Of a DNA stretch of 64,000 nucleotides, positions 8,671-20,630 are shown one piece after another. The position numbers were made by a program, and so were the translations under genes. Source of the DNA: Cupriavidus basilensis (lineage in GTDB: Bacteria; Pseudomonadota; Gammaproteobacteria; Burkholderiales; Burkholderiaceae); NCBI RefSeq assembly GCF_000876015.1, contig NZ_BBQM01000029.1, positions 85,218-149,217 on the forward strand, in the 5' to 3' direction. Every line of letters begins with the position of its first letter. Positions within the stretch are counted from its first letter, which is position 1. The notes under the pieces are model-generated. The model worked only from the letters and a program-made list of their open reading frames with translations. It was not told where the DNA came from and did no database searches.

Positions 8671-9555
8671 GTGTCACGGATGGCCTTGGTCGTGGGGGCG
8701 CACCCCCAGAATCCTTCGTTGTCGATCCTTGCCAGGCGGCAGGCGCATGTCGCCGCGCTGCGCGCGGAGGGACTTTCCTTCTTTGTCTACGGCGCCGGCG
8801 CGGTCACGATTCCGCTGATCCGGCTCGGCGTCATCCACCTCGGCGGCACCGGGGCGACGCCGCCGATCCTGGCCAAGGCGCAGGGGCTGGCGGTGGCCGC
8901 CTTCGGCATGTCCGAGCCGCGCCACGAGCGCGGCGGGCTGGTGGTGCGCGCCGATTCGCCGGTGCGCACGCTGGCCGATCTGCGCGGGCGCGGCGTGGCC
9001 TTGATGCCGATCTCCTGGCACACGCAGTTCCTGGCCGCCGAGCTCGACGCGGCCGGCCTCGACTGGCGCGAGGTGAACGCGGTCGAGCTGACCCCGGCCA
9101 CGGCCCGGGATGCGTTCGTCGCCGGGCTGCTCGACGCCATCGTCGCCACCGATCCGCTGCTCGGGCAGATCGAGCAGGCCGTGTCGGTGCGCGTCCTCGC
9201 GCGGCCGGGCAACGCCTTCTCGAACCGCTCGGTCTACTGGGGCCGCCAGGACGTGCTGCGCGAGCGGCCCGCCGCGGTGCATGCCCTGGTCGACGCGCTG
9301 GCCGACTCGGACCGCTTGACGGCGGCCGACCCGGAAGCGGCCGCGCGCCTGCTCGACGGCGTCAACGGCAACAGCGCCGCGCAATGGCTGCCCGCGCTCG
9401 CCGCGCGCCCGTGGGGCGTGCACGTGCCGGATGCCGGGTTCCTGGCCGAGCAGCAGCGCCATGCCGACATCTTTGCCCGCTTCGGGCTCATTCCCGAACC
9501 GATCGACGTCGCCGACACGGTGACGGAGAACTATCCCGCCCTGGCGGCGGCATGA
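8671..9555 (+). CDS. SsuA/NMT1-like substrate-binding-fold protein without signal peptide
   Basis: Protein of 291-294 residues (GTG at 8671 or, in the same frame, ATG at 8680). It resembles aliphatic sulfonate/taurine/nitrate-type binding proteins: GTGATPPILAKAQG, GLVVRADSPVRTLADLRGRGVAL and FSNRSVYWGRQDVL are typical segments. Unlike them it begins directly in the fold and has no signal peptide or lipobox, so it should stay in the cytoplasm. Its stop overlaps the start of an SsuD-like monooxygenase. Possible roles are a cytosolic ligand sensor or an enzyme; DszB desulfinase is a known enzyme with this fold. An importer component is less likely because the exported binding protein of the operon is the LivK-type one at 10784. 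Confidence 0.7.
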   Translation: MSRMALVVGAHPQNPSLSILARRQAHVAALRAEGLSFFVYGAGAVTIPLIRLGVIHLGGTGATPPILAKAQGLAVAAFGMSEPRHERGGLVVRADSPVRTLADLRGRGVALMPISWHTQFLAAELDAAGLDWREVNAVELTPATARDAFVAGLLDAIVATDPLLGQIEQAVSVRVLARPGNAFSNRSVYWGRQDVLRERPAAVHALVDALADSDRLTAADPEAAARLLDGVNGNSAAQWLPALAARPWGVHVPDAGFLAEQQRHADIFARFGLIPEPIDVADTVTENYPALAAA

Positions 9556-10703
9556 CAGCGAGGACGAACTTCATGGAAGTCTTGTGGTATCTGACCGGCC
9601 CGGACGGGCGCTACCCGTGGCGCGCCGACGGCGCGCGCGCACTGAGTTATCCGTATTTCCAGCAACTGGCCCGCGCCGTGGACCATCTCGGCTTCACCGG
9701 CGCGCTGCTGGCCACGGGCACGCACGACGCGTGGGTGCAGGGGGCATCGCTGATTCCCTACACCGACCAGTTCCAGCATCTCATCGCCGCGCACCCGCCG
9801 CTGCTCTCGCCCACGCTGCTGGGCAAGATGATCACCACCTTCGACCAGTTTTCCAAGGGGCGCCTGCGCGTGAACATCGTCAACGGCGACGCCAAGCTGA
9901 TGGCGCAGTTCGGCGTGCATCTCAGCCACGACGAACGCTACGCCTATACCGACGAATACCTCACCGTCCTGCGCGGCCTGCTGCGCGGCGAGTCGGTGAC
10001 GTTCAAGGGGCGCCACATCCACGTGGTCGACGCGGGCCTGCCGCTGCCGCCCTACGGCGGCCGCACGCCGGAGCTGTGGTTCGGCGGCTCGTCGCGCGCG
10101 GCGCACGAGGTCGCCGCCAAGCACATCGACACCTACCTGTCGTGGGGCGAGACGGTGGAGCAGGCCGACAGCAAGATCCGCGAGGTGCGCGAACTCGCGC
10201 GCGCGCACGGCCGCGCCGACAAGATCCGCTTCGGCATCCGCCTCTACGTCATCGTGCGCCCGACCGAGGCCGAGGCGTGGGCCGCCGCGCAGGACCTGTA
10301 CGACCACATGGACGACGCGGCGATCGCGGGCGCGCAGGCCTACGTCGCCGGCATCGATTCGGTCGGCCAGCAGCGCATGTCGGCGCTGCACGGCGGCAAG
10401 AAGCCCAAGGACATCCGCGAGCTCGAGATCGCGCCGAACCTGTGGTCGGGCATCGGGCTGGTGCGCCACGGGCCGGGCACCGCGCTGATCGGCAGCCCGT
10501 CCCAGGTGCTGGCGCGCATCCGCGAGTACCGCGAGGCCGGCATCGACGTGCTGATCGTGTCCGGCATGCCGCTGCTGGAGGAAGCCTACCGCTTCGCCGA
10601 GCTGGTCCTGCCGCACCTGCCGGTGGACCGCCGCGCGGACGCCGGCGCCACATCCGCCTGGACCAGCGAGCGCGACGCGGGCTGGCGCACGCAGGCGTCG
10701 TGA
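9552..10703 (+). CDS. SsuD-like FMN-dependent monooxygenase (luciferase-like, LLM class)
   Basis: Member of the bacterial luciferase-like family (383 residues), closest in appearance to alkanesulfonate monooxygenases: YPYFQQLARAVDHLGFTGALL near the N-terminus, FDQFSKGRLRVNIVNG around residues 95-112 and LWFGGSSRAAHEVAAKH around 175-192. Such enzymes use FMNH2 and O2 to cleave C-S or related bonds in the cytoplasm. The ATG overlaps the stop of the SsuA-like gene. No flavin reductase partner is encoded in the window. Position with an importer suggests oxidation of the imported compound. Sulfonate specificity is inferred from family resemblance only. Confidence 0.85.
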   Translation: MTARTNFMEVLWYLTGPDGRYPWRADGARALSYPYFQQLARAVDHLGFTGALLATGTHDAWVQGASLIPYTDQFQHLIAAHPPLLSPTLLGKMITTFDQFSKGRLRVNIVNGDAKLMAQFGVHLSHDERYAYTDEYLTVLRGLLRGESVTFKGRHIHVVDAGLPLPPYGGRTPELWFGGSSRAAHEVAAKHIDTYLSWGETVEQADSKIREVRELARAHGRADKIRFGIRLYVIVRPTEAEAWAAAQDLYDHMDDAAIAGAQAYVAGIDSVGQQRMSALHGGKKPKDIRELEIAPNLWSGIGLVRHGPGTALIGSPSQVLARIREYREAGIDVLIVSGMPLLEEAYRFAELVLPHLPVDRRADAGATSAWTSERDAGWRTQAS

Positions 10704-10783
10704 CGCCCGGCGCGGGCCGCGGGCTCCCGCTTCCCGCTTTCCCTTTCCATCGTTTCGCAACAAGCTACAAGACCAAGACTCCC

Positions 10784-11935
10784 ATGTTGCCCATCAAGAA
10801 ACATCTCCTCGCGCTCGGCATGCTGGGCCTGGCCATCTCGACCGTCTTGACCATTCCGGCCGGCGCGGCCGCGGAAGTCGTCAAGATCGGCCTGGTGCAG
10901 ACCACCACCGGCGGCTCCGCCGCGCTGTACGGCATCGAGCAGAAGAACGCGATCCAGCTCGTGGTCGACGAGGCCAACGCCAGCGGCAAGCTGGGCGACC
11001 TCAAGCTCGAGCTGATCCACTACGACGACGGCGCCGACCGCAACCAGACCGTCAACATCTTCCAGCGCCTGATCGCGCAGGACAAGGTATCCGCCATCCT
11101 CGGGCCGACGCTGGCGACCTCCGCCTACGCGGCCGACCCGCTGGCGCAGAAGGCCGGCATCCCGGTGGTGGCGTCGTCGAACACCGCCGCGGGCCTGACC
11201 ACGCGCCTGGGCGACTACATCTTCCGCGTCAGCCCGCCCGAGGACAACGTCACGCCGAACGTGCTCAAGACCGTGATCGGCCGCTACGGCGTCAAGCGCG
11301 CCGCGCAGATCTACGGCATCGACGACCAGTTGACCAAGTCCGCCTACGGCGTGCAGAAGAAGGCGCTGGAAGACAACGGCATTCCCATCGTCGCCACCGA
11401 GACCTTCCAGCGCGGCGACGTGGACTTTGCCGCGCAGCTCACCAAGATCAAGGCGCAGAACCCGGACCTGATCGTGATCGGCGCGCTGGCCGAGGAAGCC
11501 GCGGGCATCGTGCGGCAGGCGCGCCAGCTCGGCATCTCGCAGAAGGTGGTGTTCGTCGGCACGCAGTCCGCCATCTCGACCAAGTTCTTCGAGCTCGGCG
11601 GCGCCGGCGCCGAGGGCGTGATCGTCGGCACGGCGTGGTTCGCCGAGCTGGACAATCCGGTCAGCAAGGCCTTCATCGCCAACTACGCCAGCCGCTACAA
11701 GCACCCGCCCGACATCTATTCGGCCTATGGCCACGATGCCGCGTCGCTGCTGGTGGAAGCCATCCGGCGCGCGCGCTCGGGCGACAGCAAGCGCATCCGC
11801 GCGGAGCTGGTCGGCATCAGGAACTATCCGGGCGTGCTCGGCCCGATCGGCTTCGACGCCAACCGCGACCCGACCGTGCAGCCCAAGATCCTGGTCGGCA
11901 GGAACGGACGGTTCGTGCCGTTCGAGGCGAAGTAA
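10784..11935 (+). CDS. LivK-type periplasmic substrate-binding protein
   Basis: Periplasmic binding protein of the branched-chain amino acid/amide (HAAT) class, 383 residues. A signal peptide is clear: basic start MLPIKKH, hydrophobic core and an AGAAAE cleavage region near residue 28. The mature part starts with VVKIGLVQTTTGG and has the class signature VSAILGPTLATSAYAADPLAQKAGIPVVASSNTAA. I start it at the ATG at 10784, where the signal peptide begins, although the frame is open upstream. It lies 80 bp after the monooxygenase gene and 9 bp before the permease genes. HAAT-type systems carry many substrates besides amino acids. Confidence 0.88.
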   Translation: MLPIKKHLLALGMLGLAISTVLTIPAGAAAEVVKIGLVQTTTGGSAALYGIEQKNAIQLVVDEANASGKLGDLKLELIHYDDGADRNQTVNIFQRLIAQDKVSAILGPTLATSAYAADPLAQKAGIPVVASSNTAAGLTTRLGDYIFRVSPPEDNVTPNVLKTVIGRYGVKRAAQIYGIDDQLTKSAYGVQKKALEDNGIPIVATETFQRGDVDFAAQLTKIKAQNPDLIVIGALAEEAAGIVRQARQLGISQKVVFVGTQSAISTKFFELGGAGAEGVIVGTAWFAELDNPVSKAFIANYASRYKHPPDIYSAYGHDAASLLVEAIRRARSGDSKRIRAELVGIRNYPGVLGPIGFDANRDPTVQPKILVGRNGRFVPFEAK

Positions 11936-11944
11936 GGCCGCGGC

Positions 11945-12832
11945 ATGAACGTATTCCTCCAGCAGACCATCAACGGCGTGGCGCTCGGCGCGACCTACGC
12001 GGTGTTCGCGGTCGGCTTCACGCTGCTGTTCGGCGTGCTCAACGTCCTGAACCTGGCGCAGGGCTCGATCCTGATGGTGGGCGCCTTCGCCGGGCTGGAG
12101 CTGACGCTGGCCCTGCACTGGCCGCTGCTGCCGTCGTTCCTCGCGGCGATGGCCATCGCGGGCGGCATCGCGCTGCTCAGCGAGCTGCTCGTGTTCGGGC
12201 CGCTGGCGCGGCGCGGCGCCAACCGCTGGATGGGGCTGGTCGCCAGCCTGGCGCTGTCGCGCCTGCTCATCGCCATCGTGCAGGAGGTGTTCGGCACCCA
12301 GGTGCGGCGCTTCCCGCCGGCGCCCTGGACCGGCCACGTCTGGCAGCTCGGCGCGGTGCGGGTGCAGAGCCTGCAGGTGGTGGTGATCGTCGCGGCGGTG
12401 GTGCTGATGGCGGTGCTGGCCTACGTGCTGCGGCGCACGCGCGTGGGCCTGGCGATCCGCACGATGGCGTTCCGGCCAAGCGTCGCGCAGCTGGTCGGCG
12501 TGCCGGTGGCGCGGCTGCGGCTGCTGACGTATTTCCTCACCGGCGCGCTGGCCGGCGCCGCCGGCGTGCAGCTTGGCGTGCTCTACGACGCCGTATCCCC
12601 GTTCATGGGAGAGAACATCTTGCTCAAGGGACTTTCGGCGCTGATCCTCGGCGGCCTCGGCCACGTGCCGGGCGCGGCCATCGGCGCCCTGGTGCTGGGC
12701 CTGACCGAGGTCTACAGCGTGGCCTACCTGCAGTCGTCGCTGCGCGACGCGGTGGCATTCGGCGCGATCTTCCTGGTGCTGGTGTGCCGGCCCTCCGGCC
12801 TGTTCGGCACCGCGACGAGGCAGCGCGCATGA
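11945..12832 (+). CDS. livH: ABC transporter inner-membrane permease, LivH family
   Basis: First permease of the HAAT-type importer, 295 residues with about eight hydrophobic segments. The start NVFLQQTINGVALGATYAVFAVG and the later LKGLSALILGGLGHVPGA, which contains the cytoplasmic coupling loop, are typical of LivH. It forms the membrane channel with the LivM-type protein. Its stop overlaps the livM start as ATGA. The symbol indicates the family; leucine transport is not demonstrated. Confidence 0.88.
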   Translation: MNVFLQQTINGVALGATYAVFAVGFTLLFGVLNVLNLAQGSILMVGAFAGLELTLALHWPLLPSFLAAMAIAGGIALLSELLVFGPLARRGANRWMGLVASLALSRLLIAIVQEVFGTQVRRFPPAPWTGHVWQLGAVRVQSLQVVVIVAAVVLMAVLAYVLRRTRVGLAIRTMAFRPSVAQLVGVPVARLRLLTYFLTGALAGAAGVQLGVLYDAVSPFMGENILLKGLSALILGGLGHVPGAAIGALVLGLTEVYSVAYLQSSLRDAVAFGAIFLVLVCRPSGLFGTATRQRA

Positions 12833-13707
12833 TCGAGTGGCTGCAATCGTACGAGAACGTCATCGCGCTCGTCTTCGTCAATTCCATCCTCGGCATCGGC
12901 GTGTACCTGATGCTCAGCGTGAACCGCTTCTCGCTGGCCACCGGCGGGCTGGTGGGCATGGGCGCCTACGTGTCGGCCCTCGCCACGCTGCACACCGGCC
13001 TGCCGTTCGCGGCCGCCGTCGCGCTGGGCACGCTGGCCGCGGCGCTGGTGGCGCTGCTGCTCGGCACGCCGGTGCTGCGGCTCGAAGGCGACTACTTCGC
13101 GCTGGGCACGCTGGCCTTCACCGAGGTGTTCCGCGTGATCGCGTTCAACTGGGACAGCGTGACCGGTGGTGCGCTGGGCCTGGACGCGATTCCGGTGCGC
13201 ACCACGCTGCCGCAGCTCGCCGGCGTGCTGGCGGCGCTGGTGATCGCCGTGCTGGCGCTGCGCGGCGGCCGCCTCGGGCGCATCATGGAAGCCACGCGCC
13301 TGGACGACATGCCGGCGCAGTCGCTGGGCATCGACGTGGCGCGCGTGCGCCTGGCCGTGTTCGTGTTCAGCGGCGCGGTGTGCGGGCTGGGCGGGGCGCT
13401 GGCGGCGCACATGAATTCGTTCATCGGCCCCAACGACTTCGGCCTGCAGCGCAGCCTGGATGCCGTGGCCTATGCGGTGCTGGGCGGGCTGGGCCACGTC
13501 GCCGGCGCGATCGCGGGCGCGACGGTGTTTACCGTGCTGCCCGAGGTGCTGCGCTTCTCCGCGCAGGCGCGCGAGATCCTGATGGCGCTGATCCTGCTGC
13601 TGGCCATCGTGTTCCTGCCGCGCGGCATGCTGTCGGTCGGCGGGCTGGCGGCGCCGCGCGGGCGCAGGCGCGCGGCGCGTCCGGCCACCGCGGAGGCGTC
13701 GCGATGA
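12829..13707 (+). CDS. livM: ABC transporter inner-membrane permease, LivM family
   Basis: Second permease of the importer, 292 residues and strongly hydrophobic. GLVGMGAYVSALAT, LRLEGDYFALGTLAFTEVFRV and the coupling-loop region AVAYAVLGGLGHVAGAI identify the LivM family. It starts at the ATG at 12829, overlapping the livH stop. The C-terminus ends in a short Arg/Ala-rich cytoplasmic tail. It pairs with the LivH-type protein and the two ATPases downstream. Confidence 0.88.
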   Translation: MIEWLQSYENVIALVFVNSILGIGVYLMLSVNRFSLATGGLVGMGAYVSALATLHTGLPFAAAVALGTLAAALVALLLGTPVLRLEGDYFALGTLAFTEVFRVIAFNWDSVTGGALGLDAIPVRTTLPQLAGVLAALVIAVLALRGGRLGRIMEATRLDDMPAQSLGIDVARVRLAVFVFSGAVCGLGGALAAHMNSFIGPNDFGLQRSLDAVAYAVLGGLGHVAGAIAGATVFTVLPEVLRFSAQAREILMALILLLAIVFLPRGMLSVGGLAAPRGRRRAARPATAEASR

Positions 13708-14412
13708 GCCCGGTATTGTCGGTACGCGACGCGCGCAAGCGCTTCGGCAACGTCGCCGCGCTCGACGGGCTGTCGTTCGACGTGGCGCCCGGGACCATCA
13801 CCTCGGTGATCGGGCCCAACGGCTCGGGCAAGACCAGCCTGATGAACCTGCTGACGGGCTTCTACCAGGCCGACGGCGGCAGCCTGCGCTTCAACGGCGT
13901 GGAGCTGCGCGGCCTGCCGCCGCACCGCATCGCCCGGCTCGGCATCGGGCGCACCTTCCAGCAGATCCGCCTGTTCGCCGACCTGAGCGTGCTCGACAAC
14001 GTGCTGATCGGCGCCGAGCGCCGCCGCGGCAAGGACGCGCGGCGGCGCGCGCAGGCCATGCTCGAGCGGCTCGGCCTGCTGCACGCGCGCGACTGGCCGG
14101 CGCAGGCGCTGTCCTACGGCCATCAGCGCCGCCTCGAGATCGCGCGCAGCCTGGCGGCCGAACCCGCGCTGCTGATCCTGGACGAGCCCGCGGCCGGCAT
14201 GAACCCGACCGAGAAGCGCGATCTGGAAAGCCTGCTGCGCGATGTGCGCGGGCAGGGCATCACGGTGCTGCTGGTGGAGCACGATATGGAACTGATCATG
14301 GGCGTGAGCGATTTCGTGGTGGTCATGAACGCCGGGCAGGCCATCGCGTCGGGGCTGCCCGCGCAGGTGCAGGACAACCCGGCGGTGATCGAAGCCTATC
14401 TGGGGGTGCGCC

Positions 14413-14426
<14 letters not shown>
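13704..14426 (+). CDS. livG: ABC transporter ATPase, LivG family
   Basis: Cytoplasmic ATPase subunit, 240 residues. The Walker A motif is GPNGSGKTS (about 35-43), the signature LSYGHQRRLEIARSLA is a LivG-type variant of LSGGQ, Walker B is LLILDEPAAGMNP and the switch histidine lies in LLVEHDM. The ATG at 13704 overlaps the livM stop. Its last 14 bp overlap the next ATPase gene. It energises import with the LivF-type partner. Confidence 0.9.
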
Positions 14427-15162
<736 letters not shown>

Positions 15163-15294
15163 GCGCGCGCGCCGGGGCCGCCGCGCGCTTTCCCGTTTGC
15201 TATGACGACATGCGAAATGCGTCGTTCGCGTTTGCCGGGCGCGCCAATAGAATTTCCGTTCTTTCAGACGAAGCTTTCAGATAAAGAGATTGCC

Positions 15295-16929
15295 ATGACG
15301 GTGCCTGGACGTGTTTCATCTTCTGTTCCGCGTTCAGGCGCGGAGACCCGCCGGCATGCCGGCCTGCGGCTGGCCGCCGCGCTGCTCGCCGGCGTGGTGG
15401 CCTGGGGCGCGCACGGCATCGCGCAGGCGCAGGGCACGCCGCGCACCGGCGGCACGCTGGTGGTGGGGCAGTACCAGGAGCCGACGGTGTACGACCCGAA
15501 CCGCCAGTACTCGTGGGAGACCTACCGCGTAGACAAGCATATCTACGAGTCGCTGGTGGCGGAGGATCTCTCGCGCCCGGCCAAGGACGGCCCGCCGCCG
15601 CTGGTGCCCGCGCTGGCCGAGAGCTGGCAGGTCAGCGACGACGCCCGCGCCTTCACCTTCAAGCTGCGCCAGGGCGTCAAGTTCCACGACGGCACCGACT
15701 TCAACGCGCAGGCGGTGCAGTTCAACGTGCGCCGCTACACGGACCCGGCGTTCGAGTTCTACGACGTGCGCGCCGCGGCCACCATGAAGCCGGTCTACGG
15801 CAATCTGCAGGAAGTGAAGGTCGTCGACGACCACACCGTGCAGTTCGTCTTCAAGGCCCCGTTCGTCGATTTCCCGCGGCTGCTGCCGCAAGGCAACTAC
15901 GTGTCCGGCATCTTCAGCCCGGCCGCGCTGAAGAAATACGGCCAGGACGGGCTGGCGCTGCATCCGACCGGCACGGGACCGTTCAAGTTCGTCGAGCGCG
16001 TGCACGGCGAGAAGACCGTGCTGGTGCGCAACGACAAGTACTGGGGCGCCAGGCCGTATCTCGACCGCATCATCTTCCGCCCGATCCCGGACGACGCCAC
16101 GCGCCTGGCGGCGCTGCGCTCGGGCGAGATCGACATCCTCACGCGCGTGCCGGCCGACGCCGCGGACGGGCTGGAGGGCAGCGGCTACACGGTGCGCGAC
16201 AGCACCACGGCCGGCCAGCTTTTCCTGGGCTGGAACTTCCGCAACGAATTCACCAGCAAGCAGGCGGTGCGCCAGGCGATCCTGCTGGCGATCGACCGCG
16301 AAGGGCTGGCGCGCACCATCTTCAAGGGCCGCGCGGTGCCGTCCTACAGCATCTTCAACATCGGCAACACCGCCTATGACGCCGCGCAGAAGGACTTCAC
16401 CTACGACCCGGCGCGCGCGCGCGAGCTGCTGAAGAAGGCCGGCTACAAGGAGGGCGACGTCCACTTCACCATCATCACCGACGTGGCCAACCAGCCCTCG
16501 GTCGAATGGATCCAGCGCGACCTGGGCAAGGTCGGCATCAAGGTCAACGTGATCTCGCAGGAGTGGCTGACCTACACCAGCAAGCTGGCCAAGCTCGCGC
16601 CCGACACCGGCCTGTTCACGATGGAGTGGGGCTTCGTCACGCCGTACTGGCTCAAGCTCGCCTTCGACGGCTACGTGATCACGCGCGGCGGCGGCGAGAA
16701 GGTGGTGGACCAGGCCATCGCGCCGGCCATCGCCAAGGCCGCCTCGCAGACCAGCGAGCGCGCCGCGGTCGCCGCGTGGAAGTCGGCCAACGCGCTGGCG
16801 CAGCGCGACGCGGTGTTCCTGCCGCTGGTGACGTTCCGCAACCACTTCGCCAACAGCCAGAACGTGCAGGGCTTCAACGTGCCGGCGCAGAACTTCTACG
16901 ATCTCTCCAAGGTCTGGCTGAAGAAATGA
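15295..16929 (+). CDS. Dpp/Opp-type periplasmic binding protein (SBP family 5)
   Basis: Large periplasmic binding protein, 544 residues, for a peptide/nickel-type ABC importer. A long basic n-region is followed by a hydrophobic core and an AQA/QG cleavage site near residue 44. The family signature begins after the mature N-terminus (RTGGTLVVGQYQEPTVYDPNRQ) and continues with KLRQGVKFHDGTDFNAQAVQFN. I chose the ATG at 15295, which has AAGAGA just upstream; an in-frame ATG at 15202 would add 31 residues before the signal peptide. The next gene overlaps its stop. Substrate unknown; the monooxygenase at the end of the operon suggests a compound that needs oxidative cleavage. Confidence 0.88.
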   Translation: MTVPGRVSSSVPRSGAETRRHAGLRLAAALLAGVVAWGAHGIAQAQGTPRTGGTLVVGQYQEPTVYDPNRQYSWETYRVDKHIYESLVAEDLSRPAKDGPPPLVPALAESWQVSDDARAFTFKLRQGVKFHDGTDFNAQAVQFNVRRYTDPAFEFYDVRAAATMKPVYGNLQEVKVVDDHTVQFVFKAPFVDFPRLLPQGNYVSGIFSPAALKKYGQDGLALHPTGTGPFKFVERVHGEKTVLVRNDKYWGARPYLDRIIFRPIPDDATRLAALRSGEIDILTRVPADAADGLEGSGYTVRDSTTAGQLFLGWNFRNEFTSKQAVRQAILLAIDREGLARTIFKGRAVPSYSIFNIGNTAYDAAQKDFTYDPARARELLKKAGYKEGDVHFTIITDVANQPSVEWIQRDLGKVGIKVNVISQEWLTYTSKLAKLAPDTGLFTMEWGFVTPYWLKLAFDGYVITRGGGEKVVDQAIAPAIAKAASQTSERAAVAAWKSANALAQRDAVFLPLVTFRNHFANSQNVQGFNVPAQNFYDLSKVWLKK

Positions 16930-17888
16930 CGCGCGCGATCGTCTACCGCTTCCTGCAGGCCATCCCGATCTTCCTGGTGGTGTCGGTGCTGGTCTTCCTG
17001 ATCGCCCACGCGGGCGACGGCGACCCCGTCACCAACGCGCTGGCCAGCACGCTGCCGCAGGAATCGATCGACGCGATCCGCAAGGAGTACGGCCTCGACC
17101 AGCCGGTGCTGGTGCAGTACGCGCTGTGGCTGGAGCACCTGATGGCGGGCGACTGGGGCACCTCGCTGGTGCTGCGCACGCCGGTGTTCGAGGTGCTGGC
17201 GCGCAGCTTCGGCAACACGCTGCTGCTGGCCGCCGCCGCGGTGGTGGTGTGCCTGGCCGGCGGCGTGGCGGTGGGCGTGCTCAGCGGCCTGAAGCGCGGC
17301 TCGTGGATGGACGGCGCGGCCATGCTGGTGATCCAGGTCGGCCACAATTTCCCGGTGTTCTGGTCGGGGCTGCTGCTGATCTGGGTGTTCGGCGTGCGGC
17401 TGCAATGGTTCCCGGTCTCCGGCATGTACGACATGCGCGGCGACCAGGACTGGCTCGACCTGCTGCACCACCTGGTGCTGCCGGCCATCGCCGCGGCGGT
17501 GATCTCGATGCTGATCCTGGCGCAGCTGGTGCGGGCCCAGGTCATCGACATCATGGGCTCGGACTACCTGCGCACGTTCCGCGCGCAGGGCCTGCCCAGG
17601 TCCCTCCTGCTGCGCCGCCACCTCGGGCGCAACCTGCTCTCGCCGGTGATCAACGTCACCGGCCTGCAGGTCGGCTACCTGCTGTCGGGCGTGATCTTCG
17701 TCGAGAACGTGTTCAACTGGCCCGGCATCGGCACCCAGCTCTACAACGCGGCGGCCGGCAAGGACTACCCGATGATCCAGGCCGGCGTGATGCTGGTGAC
17801 GGGCTGCTTCATCGCCGTGAACCTCGCCACCGACGTCGCGCTGGACCTGCTCAATCCGCGCCTGCGCAACGGAGGCGGACCCGCATGA
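16926..17888 (+). CDS. ABC transporter permease, DppB/OppB family
   Basis: Inner-membrane permease of 320 residues with about six membrane segments. The N-terminal FLQAIPIFLVVSVLVFLIAH, the YGLDQPVLVQYALWL segment and the GVIFVENVFNWPGIGTQLYNA C-terminal motif are typical of the first permease of peptide-type importers. The EAA-like loop is in SDYLRTFRAQGLPRSLLLRRH. ATGA overlaps link it to the binding protein before and the second permease after. Confidence 0.9.
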   Translation: MTRAIVYRFLQAIPIFLVVSVLVFLIAHAGDGDPVTNALASTLPQESIDAIRKEYGLDQPVLVQYALWLEHLMAGDWGTSLVLRTPVFEVLARSFGNTLLLAAAAVVVCLAGGVAVGVLSGLKRGSWMDGAAMLVIQVGHNFPVFWSGLLLIWVFGVRLQWFPVSGMYDMRGDQDWLDLLHHLVLPAIAAAVISMLILAQLVRAQVIDIMGSDYLRTFRAQGLPRSLLLRRHLGRNLLSPVINVTGLQVGYLLSGVIFVENVFNWPGIGTQLYNAAAGKDYPMIQAGVMLVTGCFIAVNLATDVALDLLNPRLRNGGGPA

Positions 17889-18802
17889 ACCACGCCGTCA
17901 CCACCACGGTCGCCGCCGACGACAACGACAATGACAACGATGGCGACGGCCAGCACGCTTTCCGTTCCGCGGCGCGTGGCCGCTGGCACCGCCTGCGGGC
18001 CAACCGGCTGGCCCTGCTCGGGCTGGTCGTGATCGTGCTGGCGCTGGCCGTGAGCGCCGCGGCGCCGTGGCTCGCGCCGCACGACCCGAACGTGGCCGAG
18101 CCGCAGCTGCGGCTGGCGCCGCCGGGCACGCCCGGCTACTGGCTGGGCCTGGACGCGCAGGGGCGCGACATCTTCAGCCGCCTGCTGTGGGGCGGGCGCC
18201 GCGCGCTGCTCGCCAGCATCCCGCCGGTGGTGGTGGCGGTGCTGCTGAGCCTGGCGCTGGGCCTGCTGGCCGGCTACCACCGCGGCCGCTGGCCGGCGCT
18301 GATCATGCGCGTGATCGACATCCTGTTCGCGTTCCCGATGGTGCTGCTGGCCATCGGGCTGGCCACCGCGCTCGGGCCCGGCATCTGGGCCGTGGCGCTG
18401 ACCATCGTGTTCTCGGCCACGCCTTACCTCACGCGCGTGGTTTATGCCGGCGTGCGCGCCGAGCGCGACAAGGAATACGTGGAGGCGGCGCGCGCCTGCG
18501 GCGCGACCACGGCGGACGTGCTGCTGCGCGAGATCCTGCCCAACGTGGCGACCGCCGCGGTGGTGTACGGCACCACGCTGGCGGGCGGCATGATCGTGTT
18601 CCAGGCCGGCCTGAGTTTTCTCGGGCTGGGCACGCAGCCGCCGGACGCGGACTGGGGCCGCATGGTGGCCGAGGGCGCGCAGGTGCTGGTGCTGGGCGCG
18701 GCGCATGTGGCCACCGCGCCGGCGCTGGTCATCGTGGCGCTGGCGCTGGCCTTCAACTGGCTGGGCAACGGTCTGCGCGACGTGCTGGACCCGCGCGGCT
18801 GA
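17885..18802 (+). CDS. ABC transporter permease, DppC/OppC family
   Basis: Second permease, 305 residues. After an unusual acidic Asp/Asn-rich N-terminal segment (DDNDNDNDGDG, residues 11-21) come the first membrane helix, the periplasmic GLDAQGRDIFSRLLWGGR motif and the EAA loop EYVEAARACGATTADVLLREILPN, all characteristic of DppC. GLSFLGLGTQPPDADWG is near the end. The acidic leader is not part of the family and may come from expansion of a short GAC/AAC repeat. It pairs with the DppB-like protein. Confidence 0.9.
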   Translation: MNHAVTTTVAADDNDNDNDGDGQHAFRSAARGRWHRLRANRLALLGLVVIVLALAVSAAAPWLAPHDPNVAEPQLRLAPPGTPGYWLGLDAQGRDIFSRLLWGGRRALLASIPPVVVAVLLSLALGLLAGYHRGRWPALIMRVIDILFAFPMVLLAIGLATALGPGIWAVALTIVFSATPYLTRVVYAGVRAERDKEYVEAARACGATTADVLLREILPNVATAAVVYGTTLAGGMIVFQAGLSFLGLGTQPPDADWGRMVAEGAQVLVLGAAHVATAPALVIVALALAFNWLGNGLRDVLDPRG

Positions 18803-18891
18803 CGCGCGCGGCATGGCGCGGCAGGGCGCGGGATATTGCGCCACACATGGCACCGGACATGGCGCCCCGATCCGGCGCCGGGAACAAGTTG

Positions 18892-20604
<1,713 letters not shown>

Positions 20605-20630
20605 ACGATGCAAAAAAGGAAATGCAGCAC

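Noticed and set aside
17885..17950. Frameshift or wrong start at the acidic Asp/Asn leader of the DppC-like permease
   Set aside because: The ATG overlaps the previous stop in the same way as the other genes of the operon and the frame is intact; it is more likely a harmless repeat expansion.
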